Shown here: piece after piece, positions 19,146 to 29,949 of the stretch
Layout of the letters: each line of letters starts with the position of its first letter
Position numbering within the stretch: position 1 is the first letter of the stretch
From: Fragum whitleyi
Lineage: Eukaryota; Mollusca; Bivalvia; Cardiida; Cardiidae
Direction: 5' to 3'
Length of the DNA: 64,000 nt
Assembly: GCA_948146395.1 (NCBI GenBank)
Contig: OX411548.1
Location: forward strand, 34,046,912 to 34,110,911
The notes under the pieces: model-generated
Databases searched by the model: none
What the model was told of the DNA's origin: nothing
What the model saw: only the letters and a program-made list of their open reading frames with translations
Translations under genes and position numbers: made by a program

Positions 19146-19925
19146 TACGCAGAGAGTCACAGTTAAGAAAAAACCTGAGAACCCAACAAAAACTCGGAAT
19201 AAACAAACACACACACCAAAGAATTTAGTACCAATGCCATTCGAATTCTTCAAACCATTATCCCAGGAATATCCCCGTGAATTACATCGATTATCTATCT
19301 AACTCGTCATTACTGTTACAATAACGAGTGTTCCGTACCATTAAAGTAAATTGTACGATTGATTTTCATGACGGCGAGAAATGACATATTGAATCAAAAT
19401 AGATAAATATTCCTTGGTAACAGATATTCTGAGTGGGCCCTCTTATCCTGTCAAGTAGAATTACAGTTTACAGCATCGTGAAATTGACAAGGTGAGTGAT
19501 TTTGAAAGGATTTAGGAATAAAATTGATTGAGCGTGAGGAGCGAGTTTTGAGTGAATTCAATGGGAGGTAATCCAGGATGAACAAAATTAGCGATATTGT
19601 TTACCTCCCTTAATACAATATACATACAAGTTCTATAGATAGCGTCCTATTTCTTTAAGAACCTATTTAATGCTTACAATATGAATAATGTCAGTGAAAT
19701 CGAAACTTTTCTCTTTCATGGTTTATTTTGAATGATGTTGTTGTTTCCATATTTTTCAATGGGTTTGAGCGTTTTGAATGGTTTGAGTGAGTGTTTGGAA
19801 TCAATGAATGGAGTGCTGAGTGAGCTATTTAGAATGCTTTTGATTGAGGTGAATGTCAATTTTACGATGTAACTAACTGTATCAAGCGACAAACGCTGTT
19901 TCTATACATTAAGCAGTTACATTGT
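19146..19925 (+). repeat. Tandem unit 2 (includes the MITE at 19464)
   Basis: Second copy of the unit at 18213. After the shared 290 bp it lacks the 147-bp foldback but carries a family A insertion at AGAAT-TA, where unit 1 has an uninterrupted AGAATTATCAAGCGACAAA. It ends with CATTAAGCAGTTACATTG, where unit 1 has the MITE of 18702. Confidence 0.88.
19464..19879 (+). mobile_element. Family A MITE, 416 bp, left palindrome arm lost
   Basis: TA at 19462-63 and 19880-81; CAGTTTACAGCATCGTG to GTAACTAACTG. GGGAGGTAATCC joins directly to AGGATGAACAAAATTAGCG, a loss of about 20 bp from the left palindrome arm that accounts for 416 instead of 437 bp. The unoccupied paralogous site is at 18662. Confidence 0.92.
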
Positions 19926-20805
19926 ATCTACCTCTCAAACCTGTACAAGTGGTCAAATATTTGATAATAATTTTCATCGGTTTTATTTCCGATACAGTAG
20001 GTAATATCCCATTTCATTTATCTCAATGAACAGAATTTTTTACGCAAGGAATGGAATGAAATACTTTCTAAAATAGATGTATGTTTAGCACGTACACATT
20101 ATCCAAGTATGACAATTTACATTTTTAAACAAATAAACGCATTCGAAGATCAATTTTAGTAAATTTTGATAGGTAAATGATGTTTTATAATGGTAAGGTT
20201 TGTTTTGATAGTGAAAAGGTGCAAACTTTCTGTTTTGCAACAAAAGAAAAATACTATTGTGTGAATGTATCTTTTTGAGAAAATGGTACAATTTTATTTC
20301 AAATGAATGCATATTCAAATATCAGAGACACAAGAAATATTGTACTTAAGCTTTATACATGAATTCATAATATGATAGAAATGACATAGACTAAATCTGA
20401 ACGGTTTCTTGTTAACATGCTCACTCCAGATCGCTTGCGAACGGACGCATTTACAAATAGTCCTAATAATTTGATAAAGTGACATCTAGCGTTATTCAAA
20501 TTCCATTTTAGAACAAAGCATATTAAACGCATTTATTCATTTTTCCCATCCATTTTTGTTTGCGTTAATACTATTTGGAACCATTAGTTATGTAAGAATT
20601 ATTTATTTTCCTTTTGCAAGTAAACGAACTTACCTTTTATCTTTTCTTTGCAATCGAAAAAGAGTCCAAGAAATCAAATTTTCATGACCACAATGCGTTA
20701 ACACTTTCCTGTGTTACAAAATTTTTGACCTGTCCAAATTCAAAGGTTTTGCAGACTAAAATTTCAAGCGGATTTAATTTGAAAAATAACTATTCAGTAG
20801 GGTAG
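19926..20805. other. AT-rich DNA, nothing recognised
   Basis: Short ORFs (77 codons minus, 63 codons plus) without recognisable domains. No shared repeats were found here. Confidence 0.45.
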
Positions 20806-20880
20806 AAAATAGTGTGGAAATAAGAAGAAATTGCTTGTCAGAAGCAATTTCTTCTTTTTTCACAATGTTTTCACAATCAT
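20806..20880. repeat. Foldback hairpin, twin of 16166
   Basis: TGTGGAAATAAGAAGAAATT and GCTTGTCAGAAGC, then AATTTCTTCTTTTTTCACA. The arm sequence matches the hairpin at 16166-16246, including the AGAAGAAATTGCTTGT core. Confidence 0.75.
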
Positions 20881-21299
20881 AAAATCACGGGCATGTAAAA
20901 AGCAGGGATTAAACAGCAAAGGGTTAAGCCAGTCTTGTCTAGTGTCCATAACTATGAGATATAATGAGCTCCTGCCACCTACACACCCTCCCAATGTGTG
21001 ACATACTGCCCTCTCAATGACAGAATCAATCTTTGTAAATAAATCCCGGCTTACAACTCGTCAAATCATTAGAGCTCATCATTATCTCAGAAATAGAGCT
21101 CTATGCGCTAAATAGATTATATCAATTTTGTCATCAGAATCGGATAGAGTTATGGGAATAGGTTTTAGGCCTATCCGTGCTTTCAAAAGCTTGTTATTAT
21201 GTTTCTTTCCAATGAAATATATGGTCGTCTATATAAAATATTGCAGCTATAATTCTTAGAAATAGACCCTTTTTTAAGGCAGATTAAAGTAGTCACATA

Positions 21300-21736
21300 C
21301 AGTTAGTTACATCGTGAAATTGACATTCACCTCAATCAAAAGCATTCTAACACGATCGCTCAGCGCTCCAATCATTCATTTCAAACACTAACTCAAACCA
21401 TTCAAAAACGCTCAAACCCGTTGAAAAATATAGAATCAACAAGGTATTCAAAATAAACTTGGATGGAAAAAAAATCGCGATTTCACTGACAAAATTCAAA
21501 TTGTTAGCGTCTAATAGGTTCTTGAAGATATAGGAAGTTATCTATATAATTTGTTTGCATATTTCATTAAAGGGAGGTAATCAATATCACTAATTTTGAT
21601 CATCCTGAACAAAATTTGTGATATAGGATTACCTCCCATCAAACTCACTCAAAACTCGCTCCAAACACTCATTCAATTTCATTCCTTTATCATTCCAAAA
21701 TCATTCATCTTGTCATTTTCACGATGTAGTTAACTG
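21300..21736 (-). mobile_element. Family A MITE, 437 bp (A1)
   Basis: TA at 21298-99 and 21737-38; CAGTTAGTTACATCGTG to GTAGTTAACTG. Full palindrome AAAGGGAGGTAATCAATATC / GATATAGGATTACCTCCC, with GCTCCAATCATTCATTTC on the left and CATTCAATTTCATTCC on the right. This is one of four copies with exactly this length. Confidence 0.95.
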
Positions 21737-21808
21737 TAGTTAGAATAGTAACAGATTATCGAGAGTATCGCCTGATGAAACCATCCACCTAACCAATGAA
21801 ATTTTAAC

Positions 21809-21831
21809 AAAAAAAAAAAAAAAAAAAAACG
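21809..21831 (+). repeat. Poly(A) tract
   Basis: About 20 A bases in AT-rich DNA. Confidence 0.9.
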
Positions 21832-21989
21832 TTGGCCTACTTTTGTTAATCATACTTTATCTAATCTTATCCATGCAGATCAAAATGAATGGCGTCATCA
21901 TGAAGGTTGCATTCAAATACCAATCATATTTAAAATGATGCGCTTTAAGAAATTTCTCCGCTATCCGGGACAATATATAGCGGAATTTG

Positions 21990-22240
21990 AATGAGTGGTC
22001 ATTGAATACCGAATTTATTAAACGAGTCATCTATTTTCCGCGAAACTTAAATCGCCGGTTAAAACTGACGTCAGAATATACATTATGACGTCATTTTCGC
22101 GGTAACAAAATAGCGTTGCTTTTCGCTCTGAGCTCATTCGTATAGTTATTCGACTAGTGTAATAACACCCATATAATATCAAAAATAATCAACGGGTTTA
22201 TTTCACTCCCGAGACGTCGGTCATATTATAAAGCTTGCTC
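21990..22240 (-). repeat. Dispersed repeat with CRE-like TGACGTCA motifs, inverse of 29595-29945
   Basis: Read on the minus strand: CCCGTTGATTATTTTTGAT, ACACTAGTCGAATAACTAT, AAAATGACGTCATAATG and AGATGACTCGTTTAATAAA. The same series occurs on the plus strand at 29595-29945. TGACGTCA is a cAMP-response-element-like word, but here it belongs to a repeat and I do not call it regulatory. Confidence 0.6.
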
Positions 22241-22244
22241 ACTT

Positions 22245-22475
22245 AATTTATTTGGTTGAATGGGATTCAACGCCGCTTTCAACAAGCTTTCTGTTATATT
22301 GCTGAGGCTGGAGCACCTCACAATGGATTTCTGGAATTTCTCACACCAGTACCACCAGTACATCCTTTCCTAGCCTCCAGATCCTATTCCACATAGGTCG
22401 ACAATTATCAACTTATTGGTGGAAGACAAATAGTCGGAAAGGATGAGTGCCACCGTTGTTCAATTTATGAAAAAT
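22245..22475 (-). mobile_element. SINE body (ACGCCGCTTTCAAC family)
   Basis: TTGAATGGGATTCAACGCCG, CTTTCAACAAGC, GGCTGGAGCACCTCACAATG, ACATCCTTTCCTAGCCTCC and AGTCGGAAAGGATGAGTGCC align with the copy at 9250. The tRNA-like head is absent. Confidence 0.68.
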
Positions 22476-22489
22476 AAATCGATCTTACA

Positions 22490-22610
22490 CTGAAAAAAAA
22501 AAAAAAACGATTATTCTAAAATCGATGGCTCATCGTGAAACGGTTGTAACTCCCTATAAACATATAGGGAGTTACAACTGTTTCGCACTAAGCCATCGAA
22601 ATGTATCCTT
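22490..22610. repeat. Hairpin with 30-bp arms after a poly(A) run
   Basis: ATCGATGGCTCATCGTGAAA and GTTGTAACTCCCTATA pair with TATAGGGAGTTACAACTG and TTTCGCACTAAGCCATCGA. Loop is about 4 bp. Preceded by 15 A bases (about 22493-22507). The same kind of foldback is seen at 58482. Confidence 0.8.
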
Positions 22611-23011
22611 GATAATTCGAAACCATTTATGTTAAATGTTCTATTTTTTCACACGACCCAAATTTAGACACATCTGATTATAATACAATACAAAACAGTA
22701 CAAAACATTTTATTGCATTAAACAATATTACAAATAAATTGGACGGAAAATAGTCATGCCTGTTTGAAGAAATGTCTTTCAAATTATTGTGAGAAATCAA
22801 GAGACCGCTCGTTACAAGCAAATTATTCATTTTTCAAAAATCATTTTCTTCTCCTTTAACCATATATTCTTAATATTTTTTATCGAAAATTGTGGTATAA
22901 AACTTCATTGATTTGAAGCAGTCTTTAAAAGCTTTAGAGCATTAGTATCTACATCTTACTAACATTTTTGTATTAGGAAATATTGATAACAATAAAAGAA
23001 TGATAAGACAC

Positions 23012-23156
23012 AAAATTGTTAATCCTCAACAAAATTTGCGACATTGTATTACCTCCCTGTAAATTCACTCAAAACTCGCTCCACACACTCATTCAACTTC
23101 ATTCCTAAATCATTCCAAAATCGTTCACCTCGCAAATTTCACGATGTTGTTAACTG
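23012..23156 (-). mobile_element. Family A MITE, half copy
   Basis: Begins in the palindrome loop (AATCCTCAACAAAATTTGCG) and runs through TTACCTCCCTGTAAATTCAC and CTCCACACACTCATTCAAC to TTGTTAACTG with TA at 23157-58. The other half is absent. Confidence 0.88.
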
Positions 23157-23487
23157 TATCTACAAAAAAGTCAGTTTGTCTAGTTAAACAATATACATCT
23201 ATATCAATTGAAGCTCTAGATGTGGACAGGTAATTGCACAACATTAGAAGTCCCATATCATATCAGAAAAGCCAAACCATCATAGAAAAGAGATATTTTG
23301 TTCAGAACATACAACTCCGTTACGGTTGAATAAAATTTGCCTGAAATTGAATATAATGTAGACACGTACTTACAAGGTAGTTCTACAACCATACATGTAA
23401 AAATATCAGACTCCAAAGTCTTTTTTGCGAACAATCAATTTCTGTAAGTTTGTCAAAAAACACGTCAAACCGGTTACGTCTGTTTAA

Positions 23488-23488
23488 A

Positions 23489-23562
<74 letters not shown>

Positions 23563-23595
23563 GGATAGATGGATAGATGGATAGATGGATAGATG

Positions 23596-23694
<99 letters not shown>

Positions 23695-23696
23695 GG
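23488..23696 (+). repeat. GATA tetranucleotide microsatellite
   Basis: About 50 units of GATA read as TAGA/GATA, with a central variant patch near 23562-23598 where GGAT alternates with GATA. It accounts for the three long serine/isoleucine/leucine/tyrosine ORFs on the minus strand, which are not genes. Confidence 0.98.
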
Positions 23697-24086
23697 AACA
23701 AACATCAAAGTGACATGTAAACAATACAGACAGGCATTTGTACAATTAGAATAATATACATTTATACAGCACGAAGAAAAATCGTTATGCATTTTATTAC
23801 TTGAACACGCTATTTTTACTTGTGATTGCAATAATAACGACCAACATCACACCATGACTGAAACATATTTTCCAGCTTTATTTCAAATACTAGTAATAAC
23901 TTTGATGAGTGAATGTACTACAGCATAGAGTTACACATTTGTCATTTTGTGAAATAGAAAGAGATATATTGCTGAACAACATTACATGTACATCGACTAT
24001 TAATGTCTATGCATGTTGTGATAAAGCTTGGTTTATTTGACCACTGTAGAAATAATGCTTAAATAACAACACTAATAGAATAACCA

Positions 24087-24325
24087 TGGGTCTGTGCCTG
24101 ACATGTTCAACAAAATCACATGTGGAAAACATTAAGACTCGGATTATCCTGTGAATCCGTAAAGTCTGGTCAGGCTCTTAAATACGCATTCAACAGATGG
24201 CTATAGACCTAAAGTTGCTCTTCACAACTCAAGATTAATTTTAATGCACTTTATGATTGTCCAGGCTGTTCAATATTGTGTATCATCAACAAATGAAATT
24301 TTTGAAAATGTCACACACAGGCTCT
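24087..24325 (+). mobile_element. Family B MITE, about 239 bp, diverged
   Basis: TGGGTCTGTGCCTGACATGT then TCAACAAAAT at left; GAAATTTTTGAAAATGTCAC then ACACAGGCTC at right. Interior AAGACTCGG, GTCTGGTCAGGCTC and AAATACGCATT follow the family order. Confidence 0.75.
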
Positions 24326-25700
24326 TTTGAATAAAAAAAAAATAGAATAGCCAATGTAAATTGCTTGCATAACTACGCTATGGACCCAAATTTTATACCA
24401 AATGGCGTAGGAGTACATTATCAGCACTTTAAACAGTATTTTATTAAAATATGAGCCAATTTTATCAAACCGACATGCAGTTACTTGTTCTTTACAAAAT
24501 GACCCTAAGCTACATATATGTATTTATAATGGCTAACAGCTTGTGCTCATCTAGAGCTTCATTTTGATACATAATTTAGCTAGAGATACTACTTTTGGTT
24601 GGCAATGAAATGCCCTTAAAATTGGATCAAAAACACATCACGGAACCCTTAATATGTACATTCAATATAACTAAATAAGCATATGGTATTGCACCAAACT
24701 GTATTTTTCTAAATAAAAAAGGATAACAAGTAGTCAATGAATGATGCCTTTGAAGACGTACACGAAAGAATGGCGGGTCAAATATGGTACATATTAATTT
24801 GAGATAATTATTGATAGAACCTGGAAAAATTAATCAATAGAATTACTAAACTATCAACACTAACAATATATTTGCATTTCATCATATCCAGAGCTTATTT
24901 TCTAACCAATGAAAATAATTAGGACAGAAATGTGCTAACATGACCTAGATATGTCGGCGAGAACACATAGTGATTGACAGTATGAATTGTTTTGTATCAT
25001 TATCGCATCCAAAAGGACACACATCTGCAGATTACTAGGAAAGTTACTGAATTGAACAAGTTTTATTCGATGTTTATGTTTAACGTACATCATTCAAGTC
25101 GGAGTTAATTATTTTTAAGGCTGCACAGCTGCAGTGCAGAAAACAATGACACAAAATCTGGTAGTTAAGTTAATAATTCAGCGAAATATTGATAACTTCA
25201 ATATACATTTTGCGGAAAGGGCAATGTTGGTAGCACGTTTATTGTCACGCCAGTCACACTGCAAAGACTATGCAGGCTTACTAGATTGATCATATGTACT
25301 CCATTCAAAATAGTTTTCGTAATTCAATCTCTTCCTAAACTCTCTAACTTCTTCTTATAACTAAATCATAATTTCTTATAACGAAGTTCAATGATTACCT
25401 TTTTGGCATTAAGGTCACAAATATTACAGCCGAACACAGCTAGAAAAAAGAGATAAGAAAATTTCAGCGTCATGTGCCGCAAGCAAGTTTGACCGCGTAA
25501 TATATCAATTTCTTTCTAAATACCACGGAATAAACACATTTTCACGCTGTATACCACAATTTGATTCCAAATTCCACGGCATTTACACAGTTACCGTGTA
25601 TATCGCAATTTCTTACTAAGTGCAACGGCATTGGCATAACGCGATATATAGAACTTTGCTACCAAACACCACCGTTTTTATCGCGCTGTACCCGCAAAAT
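24326..25700. other. AT-rich DNA, nothing recognised
   Basis: No clear repeat pairs, tRNA boxes or ORFs above 60 codons until 25620. Confidence 0.45.
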
Positions 25701-25714
25701 TGCCTATTCAGTCG

Positions 25715-25885
25715 TAACTGGAGCACCTCAAAATTAATTCGGGACAGTTATCTCACCAAAACGACCACTCCACTCATTCCGAGCCTTCAGCTAGTCATCA
25801 AACAAATGTCCATGGGTATCCATCCACCTTTTGGCGGATGACAAATAACGGAAAGGATTATGCGTCTCCACCGTTGATCAATCTG
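25715..25885 (-). mobile_element. Decayed SINE body (ACGCCGCTTTCAAC family)
   Basis: AACTGGAGCACCTCAAAATT, GCCTTCAGCTAG, TTTTGGCGGATGACAAATAA and CGGAAAGGATTATGCGTC match the order seen at 22310-22450. Divergence is strong. Confidence 0.5.
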
Positions 25886-26349
25886 CGCCAAACAGTGAAC
25901 GTTTAGAAAAGTATTGGAATGTCAAATTGATAAGATGGAAGGTCTTGTCGATTAAAAACAACTTTCCTTTTTACTCATTTTACAGGCCACAGCATAACAT
26001 TATCAAAATTATTTAAGGTTTTTAATATCAGAACTAGACCTGATATGTGTGAATCAATGGTCGGTCTCTATTCCCTTTCTTCGATGATTGATAGGAAACT
26101 GATGTTCATACATAAGATTCTAAGTCTAGTGACTAGTACACTAAAGAATAACTTATTTTAGGACGCCATTTCTCATTTATTCGAAATTCATCCACCGTAA
26201 AATGTGAATTTATTTTATATTATTATATTAAAATTTATTTTTTCTAGTGGTGATTATTCCTTTGACAAAAATCTGCTATGGTAACAACGCCAAGATGACG
26301 TCACTTCGGACCCATCTCATCTCGACTGACATCTCTAGTGGTTGCAAAC

Positions 26350-26655
26350 CAATTTTTCTATTTTGGTTATTTGGACTTAAACGTCGCTTTCAATAGTTTT
26401 ACATTCAAAATTCGACGGCTGGTGCACATATCGATAGTTTCTTGTCGTTTCTCACGGTACTGCTAGAACAATTGATCTGAGCCACCAGGTGCCCTTCTCA
26501 TTTAGGCATATCACTTGCACATTCTGTAGGAGATAAACGACACAAGTCACAATGTTTTTTTTTATCAAATACGGAATTATAGATGGCCGGCGATCGAACC
26601 CGCGACCCCATGATTGAAATCCAAACGCAATACAAACTGTGCTAACCAGCCTAGG
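26350..26655 (-). mobile_element. tRNA-derived SINE, about 300 bp with head and body
   Basis: The minus strand starts CCTAGGCTGGTTAGCACAG (A-box-like TGGTTAGCACAG) and has B-box GGGTTCGATCGCCGGCC about 45 bp later. The body then ends in the family block (read on plus: ACTTAAACGTCGCTTTCAAT and GACGGCTGGTGCACAT). This copy links the headless bodies at 9250, 22245 and 25715 to a tRNA origin. The anticodon arm is too decayed to name the parent tRNA. Confidence 0.68.
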
Positions 26656-26665
26656 CATTCTAAAC

Positions 26666-27395
26666 CAAGATGTTAAAATGCGAATTGCCTGTCTCGTGTA
26701 GCCAAACTTAAGAGTTGCCTTGTAATCAGACATGCAAGTTCCATGCCAACCCATAGTCTGTCTTTTTTATTTTATTGCTGTAGCATACCCGTTTCAATAA
26801 AAATATTTAAAAAAATGTTTTTTGGGGTCAGTGAACAGGAAAACGCGTGATTGAGTAAGAAAAGGCGCTCAAAATGAGCTTTAGGCTGCTTACTACAAGT
26901 GTGTGATTAAAACCGGTAAGGACAAACGCACTAGCCGGGGCCTGCTTCAATGGCGCAAAATCTTGCGACTGTGTAGTCTTTGTAGTTAGCCCGACTTAAA
27001 TGTCAATTGAGTGTGCCTACAATCAGTGCATGTCATCAAAAAAAGACCAAGAAGTATGTAAAGTTCCTTTCTTTTTTTGCTAAGTATAGATCACTACTAG
27101 TATGTGCTTTATTCCATAGTTCATGTTTTACACATTTTGTCTTGCATGATTTCGAGTTTGTTCAAATGTTCGCTTACTGTTTGTAATTTATGATATCAAA
27201 TATCTTTATTTATTTATCTCCAACATGATGAATTAAAATGAGTGATGAATCTTACGTCAGAATTTTTGAAGGCGACATCTACTTGAAATCTCCCTTTCTA
27301 GATATATGCAGTACCTACATTTTCATTTTTCTTTTATGCGTCACAAACTTTTAAAGTGCACAATGAGGAGAACACAAATCAAATCGAAAATATAA
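26666..27395. other. No feature recognised
   Basis: AT-rich, without repeats I could match. Confidence 0.45.
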
Positions 27396-27397
27396 TA

Positions 27398-27809
27398 CAG
27401 TTAACAACATCGTGAAATTGACAAGGTGAATGATTTTGGCATGTTTTTGGTATGAATCGAGTTTTGAGTGAAATTAAAGAAAGGTACTACAATGTCGCTA
27501 ATTTTGTTCAAGATGAACAAAATTAGCGCTATTTATTGCCCCTTTGATAAAATATAGTATTTTTTTAGTGTCTTCTTGGACCAATCAGACACTTAAAAAT
27601 CCACACCAGTCAATAAAATCGTAGAATAATTTGATCGATTTTTAATAAAATGTTGATCGTCTTGAACGATTTGGAATCGTTTTTAGGTGATTTGGGGGCG
27701 TTTTTGGTCGATTTGAGTTAGTGTTTGTAATGAATGAATGGAGCGATGAGTGAGCGATTTAGAATGATTTTGATCGAGATGAATGTCAATTTCACAATGA
27801 AACTAACTG
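27398..27809 (+). mobile_element. Family A MITE, 412 bp (A2)
   Basis: TA at 27396-97 and 27810-11; CAGTTAACAACATCGTG to TGAAACTAACTG. The subterminal AATTGAATGAGTGTGTGG block is deleted, while the palindrome is intact (GTCGCTAATTTTGTTC / GAACAAAATTAGCGC). A2 core TTGGACCAATCAGACAC. Confidence 0.92.
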
Positions 27810-28269
27810 TAACAAAAGCGAGAAACAAGGAGACGGGGAAATGTCACTATCAAGAAAACAAGAGAACTATCATCAAGTACAAAGATAAATAGATATTTTC
27901 CAGGAACGTGATATCACAACTATAAATCATTATTATGGAATACTTATCCAATTTCCTCTTTTTGTATTGAGACGAGGCTTTCGTTACACCCTTAACACAT
28001 GCCATAACCTCAAGAATCATTCAGAAGATTAAAGATGAAAATATCTTTGGGTGGAAAACTTAATACAAAATGCTTACAATGAAAATTGAGCTACAAAATG
28101 AAATGGTGAGGCAGGACCATCGTCTTTTAAGATTCTGTGAAATTTACGACATAACTCTAACGCGATTACTCTCAATGTCGAAGGAAAAAATATGTGTTTT
28201 ACAAGCCAAGCGACAATTCTCCAGCATTTTATGTACTGAATCACAAGAAACAAAAACGCCGTATTGTTG

Positions 28270-28947
28270 TACCCTGAATGACTCTTGAATGATTTCAGAA
28301 TACAATTGGGACAGTCGGAATAACAAGTTTCATGACAATTTGAAGTTACAAAATTCATTATGGCTTATTTCGTCTAACTGGACGGAATAAACGATATCAT
28401 ATTACTTCCCCTTGACAAAATATAAGTATTTTTTTTTAAAGATTTGCGTATCTTCGCGGACACTACAAGACCAACACAAGTTAATGTATTAGACCCGTAA
28501 TAGTACCGCAACATTTCAGAACTCAAGATCTTTCACAATATTTACTCTCGTTTCCCAATGAAATCAATAGGAAACCTCGATTAACACTGTTAAGGTTGTG
28601 GACCCGTAATAGTTCCGCAACGTTTCGGGAGTAATGAACTTTAACAGTGATAACCGAGGTTTCTTAAAGATTGTGAAGGAACGTGTGGTCCGAAATGTTG
28701 CGGAACTATTACGGGTCCACTACCTTAAAATTTAAGAAATTTGAAACGTTGCGGAGTCCGCTACCTTTTTAAAAAAACGAAAAATAATTTGATATTCTTG
28801 ATTGAAGTTGTTTGGCTTTTTGAACCATTCCGGAACGTTTTCAAATGACTTTGGATCGTTTTTAACGATTGGAATAAGTACTAAGATTGCTTTGAGCAAG
28901 CGATTTAGAACGGTTAGAATTGAGATGAGTGTCAATTTCGTGATGTA
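28270..28947 (+). mobile_element. Family A MITE, old copy split by TTAA elements
   Basis: Left half: TTGAATGATTTCAGAATAC, ATTTCGTCTAACTGGACGGAAT, then TTACTTCCCCTTGACAAAAT. Right half after 28772: TTTGAACCATTCCGG, AGCAAGCGATTTAGAACGG, ATTGAGATGAGTGTCAATTT. The termini are lost. Group C foldbacks at 28485-28771 sit within its core (after CTTCGCGGACACTACAAG). Confidence 0.65.
28485..28724. mobile_element. Group C foldback(s) at TTAA
   Basis: TTAA at 28481-84 and 28725-28. Left end TGTATTAGACCCGTAATAG; right end CTATTACGGGTCCACTACC. A second left-type end, TTAAGGTTGTGGACCCG, begins at 28589, so 28593-28724 is a complete foldback (132 bp) and 28485-28592 is part of another. A further decayed right-type end (CGTTGCGGAGTCCGCTACC) lies at 28747-28766. 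The full-length relative is at 43526. Confidence 0.75.
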
Positions 28948-28949
28948 AG

Positions 28950-29403
28950 CATTTTCGGAAAATTGACAAGTTTAGTCTTTTTGGAATGTTTTTGGATTGT
29001 AATTGAACATGTGTGTTTAGCTAGTTTCAATGATTTTCAAGGGAAATAATTAAGTTCGCTAATTTCGTCCAATTTGACGAAATTAGCGATATTTTTCTTT
29101 TATACATCCCCCCCCCCTCCTCGTAAATGAAATAAAATGTTCGTACTTTTCTTATATTTTGTGTCTTCACGGACAATTTAGACGCTTGAAAATCACTACC
29201 ATGAAATAAAATCTTGGATTTATTTGATCGATTTGATTGAAATGACGATCATTTTTGAACGATATCGAAGCGTTTTTCGAACAATTTCGGGACGTTTATG
29301 AGCAATTTGAGTGAGTGTTTGGAATAAATTGTTGGGCTGCTGAGCGGGCGTTTTAGAATGGTTTTGATCAGAACGAGTGTCAATTTCACTTTTGGGTAAA
29401 CTG
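28950..29403 (+). mobile_element. Family A MITE, diverged copy (A2), hairpin variant
   Basis: The left terminus is decayed (GCATTTTCGGAAAATTGAC), abutting the previous copy. The right end reads GAGTGTCAATTTCAC..GGGTAAACTG with TA at 29404-05. The palindrome is TTCGCTAATTTCGTC / GACGAAATTAGCGAT: the usual TTTTGTTC / GAACAAAA is replaced on both arms. Confidence 0.8.
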
Positions 29404-29594
29404 TACATATACCCGATATACAGTATCCAAACTATGCATCGAGGTTATTTCATAGTTAAACCGAAAGAAATTTTGAATACTTAAAATAATGAGTGTCAAA
29501 CAGATTATTATTGTACAAGACTTTCCACTGCAACATCGCATACTTCTTTACAGAAAGGTGTATACAGAAGGGATAAATATGACATCGTAGATGG

Positions 29595-29945
29595 AGTGTA
29601 ATAACCCCGTTGAACATTTTTGATGATAAAAGGGTATTATAACACTAGTGGAATAACTATGGAAATGAGCTAAGAAATGTCATAAAAAAAATGTTATATT
29701 TTTGTTGTGAAATGACGTCATAATAGATTTGTAGACGTTATTTCGCAAACGGCGTTATATGTTTCGTGGAATAACTTGAATCAATAAATATCGTAATTTT
29801 CTCGTTTATCACAAAAATGAAAGTCATATTATGAACAGAATATCAAATTTGCGCTCATTAAATAGCAAATTTATCAAACGCGTCATCTAAAACAGATTAA
29901 AATTCGGTGTATCCTCGTTTTTATATGTTTATAGATGACTCGTTT
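29595..29945 (+). repeat. Dispersed repeat with TGACGTCA motifs, inverse of 21990-22240
   Basis: TAACCCCGTTGAACATTTTT, CACTAGTGGAATAACTATGG, GAAATGACGTCATAATAG and GATGACTCGTTTAATAAGG. It ends where the group C element begins. Confidence 0.6.
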
Positions 29946-29949
29946 AATA

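Noticed and set aside
21990..22240. TGACGTCA motifs as CREB sites
   Set aside because: The motifs occur within a dispersed repeat also found at 29.6 kb and resembled at 58.7 kb. There is no promoter context.
22490..22610. Hairpin as a microRNA precursor
   Set aside because: The stem is nearly perfect, like a foldback element, and there is no sign of transcription. The same style of hairpin recurs at many places in the window as mobile elements.
23383..23831. Three overlapping minus-strand ORFs of 75-120 codons rich in serine, isoleucine, leucine and tyrosine
   Set aside because: They are translations of the GATA microsatellite, which is open in several frames.
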